Shown: positions 10,980-23,100 of the stretch, piece by piece
Position numbering within the stretch: the stretch's first letter is position 1
How the letters are laid out: every line of letters starts with the position of its first letter
Assembly: GCA_002197995.1 (NCBI GenBank)
Contig: NGZR01000005.1
Location: forward strand, 1,488,001-1,552,000
Source: Gaeumannomyces sp. JS-464
Lineage: Eukaryota > Ascomycota > Sordariomycetes > Magnaporthales > Magnaporthaceae
Reading direction: 5' to 3'
Length of the DNA stretch: 64,000 nucleotides
Made by a program: the position numbers and the translations under genes
Notes under the pieces: generated by a model
Seen by the model: the letters and a program-made list of their open reading frames with translations, nothing else
Database searches by the model: none
Told to the model about the DNA's origin: nothing

Positions 10980-11600
10980 CGACCGCGACCGGCTCGGGTG
11001 TTTGAATTTTGGGTTTGGGGGCCCCTGGGGATTTGGGAACTGGTTGGAGTTTCATGGTTAGATGGTGCGATGTTTACGGGACCGGAACGAAAATGTCAGG
11101 CGTCAGTTTTCATCTCATGTCTTGTGAGGACAATTCCACTCAGCAAGCAGAAATACAATCATCGATATTTACAACATTATAGAGCCGCCTGTTATATCAA
11201 CTGTGAAAAGACATTCGTCCCTGTTTCTGCAAGCCGGTTTCAGGGGACCAATCGCCAGCACGGGATCGTCAATGGTGTGTGTGACAAGGCCAGCCCCCCA
11301 CGATCGGCTGCTCCGACTGTCCGATCGGGTTGCTCGCGTGTTCATGGTGCATCGATAACGTCAGTCAGGCGGGGGGCGGGAGCGCATGCACCGGTCGCCA
11401 CCCTCCAACATTCCGCCTGCGCCTTAGCCTTAGATACCCCATAGCGATCGGATTGGAGACTACTGGATAACAAAAAAGTTGCGGCGACCTACCTTGACAG
11501 TTGTGTCACCACAACTCATCGCTCGCTATCAACTCCTTTCCCTGAGTCTCGACTCTCTTGAGCTGTGTCTCTAGTCAGTCCGCCGATAGAGCACACAGCC
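10980..11600. other. Intergenic region upstream of LysM protein
   Basis: About 620 bp in tandem orientation between two plus-strand genes. It should contain the terminator of the regulator and the promoter of the LysM gene. Nothing else was recognised. Confidence 0.4.
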
Positions 11601-12856
11601 ATGGAGGAGTCGTGCTGCACCTGCGCGTCCCTCCTCTCCGACAGCCGCCGCCGCCGCCGCCGCCGCCGCACGCCCGACCCGGCCGATGATAGCGACGGCT
11701 CCGAGCGCTTTGACGAGAAGCAGCTGTCGGAAAAGGGCGACGAGGTGCCTGACAGACGACTCGAGTGCTGTGCACGGGTGATTTGCGGGCACTGTCTCGA
11801 TGTACGTCGACGCAGCGTCGTTGTCATTCGTTGTCTTCGCTTTCCCTCAGTCTACCTAGCCTCCCAGCTGACAAACCGCTTCAACAAACGTCACAGAAAA
11901 ACGTCCGGTTCGCGACATATTGCCCCTATTGCCAAATCTCCACCGAAGGCCACGACCCCAGCATCCCGCCCGACGGCCTCAAAAACCCGCCCTCGTACGA
12001 CTCGGCGGCAGCGGCAGCGACGACAGCCCCTGGGGTGGGCGAGAAAGAACCGCAACAGCAGCAGCAGCGCCGCCCACTCACGCCGCCGCCGCCGTATACA
12101 GCAGCGACAGCACCAGCACCGACGACGGTCGAAAAACAGACCGACGTCGACGAAAAGACACCGCTCCAACACCATCGCCACCACACCCAACCAGACGAAT
12201 CGCCAGCACCAGCACCAACGCCGCCACCAAACGAAGACGTCCTCCACTTCCTCGACCACGCCCACGACACCATCCCCTCCCTGTCCCTGCGCTACAACAT
12301 CCCCGCCGCCGCCCTGCGCCGCGCCAACCGCCTGGGCAGCGACCACCTGCTGCTCGGCCGGCGCGCCATCGTCATCCCCGCCTCCTCCCCATCATCCCCT
12401 TCCCCAAACCCCGCCGCCACCACCACCACCGCCACAAACCCCAACCCAACGGCAACGACCCTCAAATCCCTAAGCCCCCGCCCCGTCGAGGGCGAGGCCG
12501 AGGAGCGCCGCAAGGCCAAGATCCGCCGCTGGATGGTCGCCTGCCGCGAGGCCGACTACGACGTCGCCCTGCTGTACCTCGAACAGGCCGCCTACGACCT
12601 CGACGCCGCCGTCGACGCCTACTTTGCCGACGACGCCTGGGAGCGCGCCAACCCGCTGCACGGCGGTGGCAAAGGCGGCCGCGGGAGGAAGAGCGCGGGC
12701 GAGCCGCCGTCGTCGTCGCCGTCCTCCGCTCCGCCGGGCGCGGGCCGCCTGGGCTTCGGCGCCGCAACACCCGGCGAGGGCGGCTGGATGTGGGCTGCGC
12801 AGGCGCCTTTCCTAAGGAGGGGCCGCAAGAAGGACCAGTCGGACTCGACCTCATAA
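11601..12856 (+). CDS. Zinc-knuckle / LysM / UBA-like protein of unknown function
   Basis: A 386-residue protein from two exons (11601-11801 and 11897-12856) with a 95-bp phase-0 intron. The N-terminus has CCTCASLL, an Arg run and a conserved cysteine set LECCARVICGHCLD..YCPYCQ; the four spaced Cys pairs suggest a treble-clef or RING-like zinc fold. After a Pro/Gln-rich linker comes a LysM-type motif (DVLHFLDHAHDTIPSLSLRY to HLLLGRRAIVIP, residues about 180-230). Near the C-terminus, RRWMVACREADYDVALLYLE and DLDAAVDAYFADD resemble a UBA/CUE helical bundle. There is no signal peptide, so this LysM is probably intracellular, unlike chitin-binding effectors. I recognise it as a conserved ascomycete family without an assigned job. 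A ubiquitin-linked role is only inference from the domain mix. Confidence 0.85.
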
Positions 12857-13191
12857 ACAAAACAAATACCAAACGAAAGAGTGGAGGGTCATCTACATAC
12901 TTTGCTCATTGTGTCAAGCTGCCCTCATCTGGGGATAACTCCCCCTTGGCTAACCAAAATTCCAAAGCCATCAACGCCTGTCTTGTCATGTCCCATAACG
13001 TCGCAGAATCTACTGCATTATATAGATAGAACACAACCACATGGAAATCCTAGACGCCGTTCGCCTGCTGACCCTGTTTGCGCAACACCGTATTACTTCC
13101 AGACGAATTGAAAATTTGAAGAACAAGAAACATGTCATGACACGCTGCCTTCCCACCCTGAACAGAGACCAGGGCAAGCATATCTCCACGA
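12857..13191. other. Convergent 3' region
   Basis: 335 bp between the stops of the LysM protein (+) and RSE1 (-). AT-richer than the flanking exons, as expected for 3' ends. No gene was seen. Confidence 0.4.
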
Positions 13192-16100
13192 TTAAAAGGC
13201 AGACCGAGTCCTTATATCGGAAATCTTGCGCTCAATCTCTCTGACGGAGCGGTCCAGCTCGCCGGCGATCATCTGTTTCTTGTCGTTGGGGAGCATGGTG
13301 AAGCGCTCGCAGAGGTCCCCGTCGATGACCCCCTTGACGGGTACGTAGTAACCTCGGTAGATCAGGTGGTCCCTGCCCGCGAGCGGTGGGTCCTCGCTAC
13401 GCATGTGCTGCTCGAGCGTCTGGAAGAAGTCGGCGTCTTCGCGGCTCACAAACGGTATCAGAACCCCAATCGTACCCTGGATTCCTCCCCACAACAGCAC
13501 CTCCTGACCGCCCACCACCAGGTTGGTCTTGCAAATGCTTGTGGGGATGTCCTGCGTGTAAACATGCGCCATCAGCGCCAGCCGGTTGGATGTGCCATGC
13601 AGATAGTCCCTTGCGTGAATGAGGTGCACCTCGGATCCTGGCTCATCTGCCTCTTGGCTGGCCTTCTCTGGGCACCGCAGGATCCAGATGTTGCCAAACT
13701 TGTCGCCACCCGCAGTGGACTCGTAGTCCACCATGGTGGAGCACGTTGTCCAGCGCTGTATCGAATCGTCCGCGAACGGTATCAGCTTGTTGGCCTCGTG
13801 CTTGTAGGCGACGTAAATCAGTCCGTGCTGGACATCTCCAACGACAATCCGACTGCCTTGGGTTTGCAGCGACACGATGACCCGCGGTGCCACTTCAGAC
13901 TGGGCTTTCCGCAGCAGCTGTCGCAAGCCCAGATCATAGATCCTCAGCGTCCGGCCGATACCCGCCACCAACTTGCCCTGAAACGGCAGCAGCGCCATTG
14001 GGGGCTCCTCGACCCTGGTCTTGTGGATGAACTCAAGCTCCCTGCCGTCCTCGAGGAATCGGTACACGTGGATATAGCCCTCGGTGAAGCGCCGTGGGTT
14101 CAGCACCATGTCCTTGCCTGTACCCACGACAAGGAAGCTTTCGCTGTCCTGTGACGCGAACGGAACGACAGCCACGCTGACGGCAGCTTCGTTGTTCTCC
14201 AAGTGGATCCGTTGCAGAACGCTAGGCTCACGCTCTTCGTCATCACCCAGCGGGTCAACAACGCTGATACAAGACGCCCATCGCCCATTACCCCGAGGGT
14301 ATCCAAACTCCTCGGGCGGTAGGACTCTGGTGTCCCCATTAACAGCTGTCGGCGCAGCCAAGAGTTGCTCCCTCAGTTCTGGCGGGAGTGTATTGTTGTC
14401 CGCCTCGATGGTGTAGAAAATTGGGTGTGTAGGATTCTTGATCAGCTTCTTGGGGGTGTATGCGAGAGGAATGGATTTCTGGATGATGTTATCACCCAGC
14501 TTGCCAATGGCGCAAATCCTGGGGCACAGAAAAGGTTAGCTGTTGAATTCGCCCGAATCCAAAGCACAGCCAGTATCAAAGGATGTGATTTCCATGTGTC
14601 TCAGAAGGAACAATTGGTATCGTACGCGAATACAACATCAAAAAACTCATAAGCCGTAGCTTCAATCTCTCAAATCTCATCATATAGCAACACGGATTTC
14701 CAAGGAAAGGGGGAAGAAAAGGGGAGAACACGAAAAAGAGATTCACATACCGAAGGAACTGTCCCTGAACGCCCACCATACCCTCCTCGCACTGCTCGCT
14801 GCGGAAGTTCCATCCCCATTCGAGCTCCTCATAGCTTAGCGGCGTCATGGTGAATCCCTTGCTGATTGGATCCGAGTAGCCAAGCCATGACCGCGAGCTC
14901 AGCGCGAGCACACACGTCATGCCTTGCACCGAGACCTGGAAAAGCCTCACAGCCTTTGGCCCCAGGAACTTTTGTCGGGTATCTGTCAGCTCACCCGTCA
15001 CCTCGTCGAGGACGGTACGGAGGTAGACTCCAGAGTTAAGGCCGATATGCAGGTAGAGGGTCGTGCCGCCAGAGGACGAGTCCTCCATGGCCATGATAGA
15101 CAGGGCCGAAGGGGCGGCCGTCAGAGCCTGCACCGACTTGCTCTCGAGCGTGGACTCGGGGTCAAGACTCAGGATCCTGACAGTGCAGTCGTCGCAGCCG
15201 ACGGCGAGGAATGAACTCCTCAGCCGGCCCTCTGGAACCTCTCCCAGGCTCAGACTGGTGACTGTGCCGGACATCTCCTTCCTCTCGTCGTACTCGGCCA
15301 GCGATCCATCCGTGTCCATCTCGAAGTACACGATCTCTCCGCTGCTGAGCGCGACAGCCACCTGCCTCTCGTTGGTGGCAGCCGCAACGATCGATCGGTG
15401 CTGGGGCGTCGGCCACTCGTTCACAACACCGCTGCGGATGTGTCGGATTCCCCTGGGGTGGACCTGGACTAGCCCATCCTCGCCAAGCTGTTGGACCGCC
15501 AGGGTGGACACCGACGACAGAAATCCCGTATCGCTGACTTCCTCGACCGTCTCACCGATGCTGAGGACAAGGGTGCCGTTGGTGAAGGAAAGCACGATGT
15601 AAGAATCGTACTGGTCGTCGCGGGCCAGTTTGGTCGTCCACACAGCCGAGGGAGTGCCCGGGAGCTGCGACGCCACAATCTCGTTCACCTCGAGGCCATG
15701 CTTGAGCATGCGGAAGGTGCTCCGTGCCCCGTTGCCCGAGACAGTATAAATCTGCGGCGCATCCTCGTCCGTCAGGTTGGCAACCTTGAGGTCCATCAGC
15801 GGGTTCATAGATTCCACGCTCTCAACCAGGGCCAAGTTCTCGGTTGGTCTGGGGTAGAAGTAAACAGGTTCGTAGGCCTCTGCGGGGTCTGAAGGGAAGT
15901 TCTCGCTGCTGAACTCCAGCTCCTCGTCATCGTCACCGAGCTTCTCGAACTGGTAAAAGTGGTGGTTGCCGAACTCGCTCGCAACAAACAGGAAGCCGCT
16001 CTTCAGAATGCACAAGTTGCTCGAGACGGGGATCGTGTCAAAGTACTTGATCTTTAGCCTTTGCACTTCACCAGTCGGGTTGCCCTCCGCATCTTCCAAC

Positions 16101-17291
16101 ATGTCGATGGTGACCTTGAACAGATCTCCGTCCTCGGTCTGAAGCAGGAAAAAGAATGCGCCGGCGCTTCCCTTGAGCTTGTGCATGACGCCCGAGACGA
16201 TGTTGCGTTTCCTGTTGGGGTCCTCCGTAGCGCCCTTGCGCCTCGGGATCGGGACGCGGAAGGCATCTTGGTTGGAGTGCCTGTACGTGATGTTCTCTTC
16301 GCCACAGACCAACACTCCGCTGGGGCCATCGCTGCCTCCGGGGACCTGGAAGAGCATGTTGGCGGTAGGGTCAACCACGTCGAACCACTTCCGGACAACG
16401 TGGTTGAGACCCAGGTCGAGCTCGTAGTAGTTGAGCACCGTCTCGACATTCTGGTAGGCCTCACCCCTAGGGTCCTGGTCGGCATCGGTGTAATCGATCT
16501 CGAGGGCAGCGAATACGGGGTTCGAGTAGCCAACATCGAGGGCCACGAGCGAGAGGGTCAGGGTGCCGTTCTTGTGGGCCTCGAGCGGAGACGAGATGGT
16601 GAGCTCGGCCTGGGAGTTGCGGTTAAGCACATAGACCAGCTTGCAGCGCTCGACCGAGGCAATCAGGCAGGCGCGGCCCTTGGGGTCGGCGGCGAGATAC
16701 TGGCCCGGGATGACACGGCGCACACCCGATTTGCCAAAGGTCTCGAGATGGATCCTGTGGAACCTGTTCTTGGCTGGCAGGTACTCGATGATGGTGATCC
16801 TGCCAGAGTCGCTGGCAATGATTATATAGTCTGGTGGTAGACGAGCGGCAGCGCAGCGCATTAGCATAGTCCTGCCCAAGGCCAAACAGAGGTCCCGGGA
16901 GCCTCGTCTCGACAAGCCAGGCCCCAGCCTCTGGCGCGCCTCCCTAGCGGCATCACGCTACCATCGGAGGGTGTCGCTTATGGGTCTAGCAACCCGGCTT
17001 CAAGTCACTAAGTGGCTGCCGATAGTGAGGGTGAGATGGGTGCGCACCTTTGTTGCTCCCAGCGAGCCGGAACGCGGCAAGGTCGCGGATGATGCCGAAG
17101 ACATCGTGCGAGACGATGGGGAGGATTTTGCCCTGCGTCGGGTCGGGGCGCAGAAGAGTGAGGCGCGAGCCAGAGGCGGCGACGATCTGCTGCTCCTTGG
17201 TGCCGGCAAACTGGCCGAGGATGGCTCTGTTGATGTTTGACGGGGGCTGGATCGTCAGAGAGTACATGAACATGTTGGACGTGGTCGCCAT
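13192..17291 (-). CDS. RSE1: Spliceosomal SF3b subunit Rse1 (SF3B3/SAP130)
   Basis: Large WD-like/beta-propeller protein of the SF3b complex in the U2 snRNP, needed for branch-site recognition in the nucleus. Exons 17291-17048, 16830-14751 and 14518-13192; introns of 217 and 232 bp, the second with a GCTAAC branch site. The spliced product is 1216 residues, matching the family. It begins with [17 protein letters not shown] and holds the hallmark strings [26 protein letters not shown]-type repeats, [57 protein letters not shown] and the C-terminal [13 protein letters not shown]. It is closely related to the DNA-damage protein DDB1 and to CPSF160, but these strings are specific to Rse1. No frameshift was found in 3.6 kb of coding sequence. 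It is divergent from MSS51, with 404 bp between the start codons. Confidence 0.97.
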
Positions 17292-17695
17292 CCTGTCCGA
17301 GGGTGCGCAGCAGCCTGCGCGGCTTCTCGTCAATCAATGCTGGTGCGCAGGATCGGGCGAGCCCCAAGCTGTGATGCAGCTAGCTGTTGTAGCTGGCAAG
17401 CGAGGGCCCTGTGGCAGGAAAGCGGCTCGAGTTTGAAAAATCAATCCTCGGGTGCCACGGTGATGTCGAGCTCCACACGCGACTGGCGGTGGTGCGCCTC
17501 GAGCTTGACAGGAAAAAAATCAAGCATGGTTGGCGGACCCGCTTTTGCTGCCGTTTGAAGGTGGGGCGCGGAACTTGTGGGATGCATCGAGCTGGGAGCT
17601 CTCGATGGGAATATCACGAGCTAGGCTGTCAGACCACAGGACGAAGTGCCCCTCTTTGCTGTAAAAGGACACGAAACTTCCAAAGAGCATTGACA
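17292..17695. promoter_or_regulatory. Bidirectional promoter RSE1 / MSS51
   Basis: 404 bp separate the two divergent ATG codons. No other gene fits here. No specific binding motif could be named. Confidence 0.45.
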
Positions 17696-19407
17696 ATGGC
17701 ATCGACAGCCGAGCCCGCGGTGCGCGCAGCTCTCGCGACGCTGTGCCGCCCATGCTCGCGACATATGACGAGGCAATTGGCCTCCCGCACAGTCCCGCGC
17801 CGCCTATACGCCGCTCCTGCGAACAGCCCGAGGCGATCAACAGTCGCAGCCGCAACAGCAACAGCAACGGCTACACCTAGGTGCAGCAGCCACAGCAGCA
17901 GCAGTACGCCCCTGACAGCTTGCAGCCATGGGCCCCGACAGACCAACGCCTTCTCCTCACAAGCATCGGCGGCCGCCACATCCGATGCGCCGCAGAAGCG
18001 AGTCCTCCGCGCCGACGACCTCTTCCACCCCTTCACCAGCTCGCCCATCCCCGAGATCCGCAAGCGCGCCGCCTACATCCGCCAGCACGCCTACTGCCCG
18101 CACCCGGACCACCGCATGGCGCGCATCCAGGACGGCGAGCTGCGCCCGCCGGCCGAGGGCGCGACCCTGGCTCCCGCCCACGTCGACTTCGAGTGCCCCG
18201 ACTGCGGCGTCCCCGTGGCCTGCAGCAAGGAGCACTGGGCCGACCAGTACGAGGCCCACCTCGAGATCTGCGACGTGCTGCGCCAGATCAACGAGGACGA
18301 CCACGACCTGAGGTCCGGCCGCTTCTTCCCCGAGTTCGAGTACGCGGGGCCCCAGATGGACGAGGCCCTCGTCAACATGACCAACTGGGACACCCTGCTG
18401 TACACCAGGGGGTTCCACGCCATCAACGATGACCGCAGCATGCGCCAGGCCACGCGCCTCCTGACCTACCCGCTCACCATCGCCAGCATCCTCCACGAGC
18501 TGAGCCCCTATCACATCCGCCCCGGCGGTCGCCTGACCCCTGAGGGCCTCAAGAGCTTGAGTGGTACGTGAATTTAGCCTTGTAAGCGACGGACAAAGGA
18601 GCTAACACTCCCTTTCCCCCCACGAAAAGCTCTGCGGTACACGCTCCACCCACCCAAGACCGGCGGCGACACCACCGTCAAGGGCCTGCGCCGCGAGGCC
18701 CCCGCCGTGCGCATCTTCATCCTGGGCGCGCGCGCCGAGTCCTCCCTGCCCCGCAACGTCTGGGTGCAGCTGTCGCACCTGTTCCCCGGCGCGCGCCTAC
18801 ACCTCGTCTTTGTCGGCCCGGAGAGCATGGCGAACCGGGACGACGAGTTCCCCCTGCCGCCCCGCACGCCCGAGAACCCCTTCGGCGCCGTCGTCGAGGA
18901 CCGCATCTGGCACAACATGAAGATCAGCACCATCGTCGACTACTGGCACACCATCCACCGCACCGGCCTCTTCTACCCGCACGACCCTTACTTCGACTGC
19001 TTCGTCCTCTTCCACCCGGGCCTGGGCCACCCGGCCAGCGCTCACGAGTGGGCCGAGACGGTGCCCATGCTGCTCGAGACCAAGGCCCCGGTCGTCTGCA
19101 CCGGCTACACCCAGTACGACATGCAGCGCGACATCGACTGGGTCCACCGCACCGTGGCCGGCGAGTTCGACATCCTCATGGAGCCCGGCGAGAACACCTT
19201 CCGCAGCCTGCGCTGGGACCTCAACGACCTCGACCCCCAGGACGTCAACTGCGGCAACTGGGGCGTTTGGGCCTTCCGCGGAAAGAGGTACGTTCTCTCG
19301 AGGTGAACGTATTCCATCATATTCTGGGCAAGCAACTAACGCGCAATACCCCCTTCGATAGGTATGAGACGACAAGAAAGGATGAGTCCGGAACCATCCA
19401 AGTATAG
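17696..19407 (+). CDS. MSS51: Mss51-like mitochondrial COX1 translation activator
   Basis: In yeast Mss51 activates translation of COX1 mRNA and holds new Cox1 for cytochrome oxidase assembly at the inner mitochondrial membrane. Exons 17696-18563, 18630-19287 and 19362-19407 (introns 66 and 74 bp) give 523 residues. The first 100 residues are rich in Arg, Ser and Ala with few acids, a good mitochondrial presequence. Then come FHPFTSSPIPEIRKRAAYIR, a CPHPDHR motif and a MYND-type zinc finger (FECPDCGVPVACSKEHWADQ through EICDVLRQINEDDHDLRSGR), followed by the family's C-terminal domain (YRLTP-like region, PHDPYFDCFVLFHPGLGHP, MEPGENTFRSLRWDLND). The cysteine pairs are intact. All junctions keep frame. 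Start chosen because the next upstream in-frame sequence is leader-like. Confidence 0.9.
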
Positions 19408-20145
19408 GCTTAACTTGATATAATCCCGTCGGCTAGAGGAGCTAGCTACAGGCGCTCGCAAGCTACAAGAGTAGATAGTTTATGTGTATACTAAGTACGA
19501 CTTGAATGGCGGACCACTCTGCTTGCTTATCTCCATCGCCACTGCAGCGATGTATCCGTCTGTCCACCTGCCCCGGGCGCTTTGGCAGGCCATTTGTTTT
19601 GCTGCCCTCTCCGCGCAGATATTGTGCAGGCTTCGACTGCCATACACATGGCAGACCGGACCGATACCCCTATTGGTTAAAATGTACAGAATCGCCAACA
19701 GTTTCAACATCGGTGTCTACACCTCTTTTTTGAGGACAACGTTCTCACGTATACATGGAATCCGTCCCCCGTCTTCCTACAGGCGTCGATGGCGGAAAAT
19801 TTGCGCCGGGTGACATAAAAACAATACGCACAACACCCAGCGAAAGGAGGGGTATAAGTAAAGGAACATGGCCATTGCCACAAAGAGACTGATGCCGGTT
19901 GCAAGTAAAAATATCAAGGAGCAGTGGAAAAACGCGCAGAGATGATGTTTACAGGCACTCCGCACAGCTCGTACGATGCAATAACCTCAGCCGGGGCGCA
20001 TCTTTAAGTGTATCCGGGCCCAAACAAAACCGTCGTCCGAGATTGGGGGAGAGAGAAATAGCGGTTTATATCCAGGGTCACATTAAACAGAAAAGGAATG
20101 AATAAGGCAGAAAGCAAAAAGGTATTCGCAGTTCGCAGTCGCACA
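19408..20145. other. Convergent intergenic region MSS51 / PDS5
   Basis: About 740 bp between two converging 3' ends. Only short non-conserved frames were seen. Confidence 0.4.
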
Positions 20146-23100
20146 CTATTCGTCGCTGTCCTCCATGTCGTCCACTTCTTTCTTATGTCTTGTCCTCGGC
20201 TTGGACCTCGTCGCCAGTCTCGTCGTCGTCGCTGTGATCGCCTTGGCTCCAGATTTTCCTGTGCTGGCCGGCTTCTTAGGCGTTGCTTTGGCCGACCTAG
20301 ACGCTGCTGCCCTCCTCCCATTTGACCTTGTTGGTCTGGCCGTCTCCTCTGCCTCTTCCTCTTCTTCCTTCTCCCCATCGCCTTGGTCCTCCTCGTCGGC
20401 GTCAGCACCCTCGTCATTAGCGGCAGTGATCTCCTCCTCTACCTTTCCATCCTCCTTTCCCTTCTCCTTTTCATCCTCTTCCATGGGCTCTGGTGAGCTC
20501 AAGGGTGATCCAGAGTCATCCGAGTCTGCGGCAGGCTGGCGCTTAGAGTCGCGTGGCCGAGATTCCTCTGCATCGCTGCCGCTCTCGTAGTCCCATTCGG
20601 CCACGCCCTCGAGCATTTCCTCGTCGTCCTCAGATGAGTCACGCTCCATGTACGACTTGCTCTGCCTCGAACGCCCGCTTCGGCGACGCTCATGGTCTGG
20701 CACTGGCGATGAAGACGAAGTGGGCGCCTTCTTGGGTTTCGACGGTCTCGACCGTGAAGAAGACGACTTCTTAGGAGGCTTGGGCGTCTTTCGTTCCTTG
20801 GGATGGGACGACTTTGCCGGCCTGGCCTTCTTTGCGGGGTTCTGTTGATCCGTGCGATCGTCATGCTTGCGCTTCTGTGTGCATGTTAGTATACCAACGC
20901 ATCCTATATTCTCGGTGAGCCACCGGGATATGAAGGGCACCATTCAGACATACCTTTTTCCGGTCGATGGACCTGATCAGCTCCTCAAGCTTCTCGTCAA
21001 CGCCGTCGGGGATCCACTGTTTGTCGGCGATGCGCTGAGCGGCGTCATGAGACGGCAGAGCCTTGAACAATCCCTTCGGCAGACCGACCTTGCCCGGGTA
21101 TGGCACTGACGTCCAGCCCCGCTTCTCTTGCCACGCCTTGATGACGGCGAGCGCAAGATCGCACAAAACGTAAATGTTTTCGCTCTTTTCCTCGTCTATG
21201 CCATCATACACCTGCTTAGTCCGCTCCGCGTACTTCTGGATCAGGCCCAGATTGGACTCTGTCGCGACGTTGCTGATGTAGTACAGGATGTAATGGCCCT
21301 GGCTGACAAGGCTGTCGAGATCCGAATCGAAGTCGGGGTGGTGGGCAAGGAGGGAGATGAGACGCGGCAAAACCGAGTCCAGTCCGGCGTTGGACTCCTG
21401 GAGGTGTCGCACGCGAGATCGGATCCAAATCTCGATCTCGTTTCTGAACTGCTCGCTCGGCTCGTAGGCGGTCATGAAGATGATGGTATAGAATCGTGCC
21501 CGCAGCTTCCCGAGAGCGAGATACTTCTGCAGTTTCTCGATGAAGCGGCGCCTGACGTGACCAGAGACGTCTTGGGCCACCTCTGCGAGCTTGTTAAAGT
21601 CCGAAGGTGACACCAGGTCGTCGAATTTGGTGGCGATCTTCAGCATCAGCTGCGCTGCGAGTAGCCGCAGCCTTTTCCTGTGGTGGATCGGCGTCGGCTT
21701 TTCTTTACAGACCTCGCCCTCCTTAGTGACAAGCTCTCTGAGGAGCTTGAAAACGGTCTCCGAGTTCTTCCTTGCCGCCTCAATATCAGAAACGGATCGT
21801 AGTCGGTTCGCTAGAATCTTCACGGAAAGCAGCTTGGCCTGGCATTCCCCGTCCATGTCTGCATCCTCTACCCAGCCTCCTTCCGGCGCTGGCTCCTTGG
21901 TGCGAACTTTCTTGAGGATCTGTTCTAAGGCCATGTCGAGAATAGTATCCTCGTAGTCGTCTGCCACCTTCGGAGCGAGCAGCCCCAGTTGGCAGATGGC
22001 GGCCAGCTTGTTGAGGAAGTGGGGGGCTCCATATTCAAAGTCTTTCATGATCTTCTGTAGGAGGCCGGTGGCAGCCACCATGCCTTTGTCATCTGCGCGG
22101 GTGAGCAGAACATTGACCGCATACTTTGCTGCCTTCGGCGGTTTCCCGTATAGAGCATAGTTCACCAGGGTCTGGTTGAAGCTGTTGTCGCTGGGAATGT
22201 CTTGAGGATATTTGGCTGCGAAGGAGGCACATGCCTTTAGTGTCTCAACGACGATTGGCTCGTTAGGTTTATTCGCCGTGGGTGCTTCATCCTGCAGGTC
22301 CTTGCACAGCGACCCGATATGAGTTTTGAACAAGGTCGGGTTCTTCTGCGAGATCTCGTTCAGGATCTCGTGCGCGATCGCAGAGAGACCGTCCTGGTCG
22401 GTCTTGGAGTACTCGAGGAAGGTTGACAGGTGGCTCTTGTTGTACATGATGTTGGCACAGCGCAGCAACAGGGTCAGAACCGTGTCCGCAAGTGACGGTT
22501 GGGACTGGTACCGCTTCGCCAGCTCCTTCAGGGCCCTGTGCACCGTCTTGAAGTCGGACTCGCGGCTGGTGGCGTACTTGATGAGCGAGTAGCTGCGGCG
22601 GTCGTTGGCCTTGGCGAACTTGTGGAGGTCCTCCTTCACTTTGATCTCGTCGGGGAAAAATTGGGTCAGATATGCAATGCTGCTGGCCACCTTTCTGGCT
22701 GCTAGCTTGGCCTCGTTGCCGGATCCGACGCCACCGTTGTACTCTTCGCACGTGTCCACAAACTTGTCGACAAAGTCGGCAAACTGGGCCTGGCGGTTCT
22801 GAAGAGACAAGAACGCCTTCTTGTTGTTCGTGTCCATCGAGCCAGCCATCAGCAGGATCCGATGTGCCCTGATAGCGTCTGGGTCGAAAGCGGATTGTGT
22901 TTGCGACTGTGCTTGGAACCCGCCGTTGGTGTTCTTGGTAGACTTCTTTGGCACATTTGGGAAGGACAGCGGAACGAGGACCTCGAACCGCACCCGGTCC
23001 AGGAGCTTGTTAATTTCCGGGTCGTTCACGTACACGGTGCTGAAGATGCGGCTGGGGATTCCAGCCAGGGCCGAGACCGTCTCCGGGTTTGAAACCAGTT

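Noticed and set aside
20165..20590. Hydrophobic plus-strand frame resembling a membrane protein
   Set aside because: It is the antisense of the acidic PDS5 tail; Glu/Asp codons read backwards as Leu/Ser/Phe.
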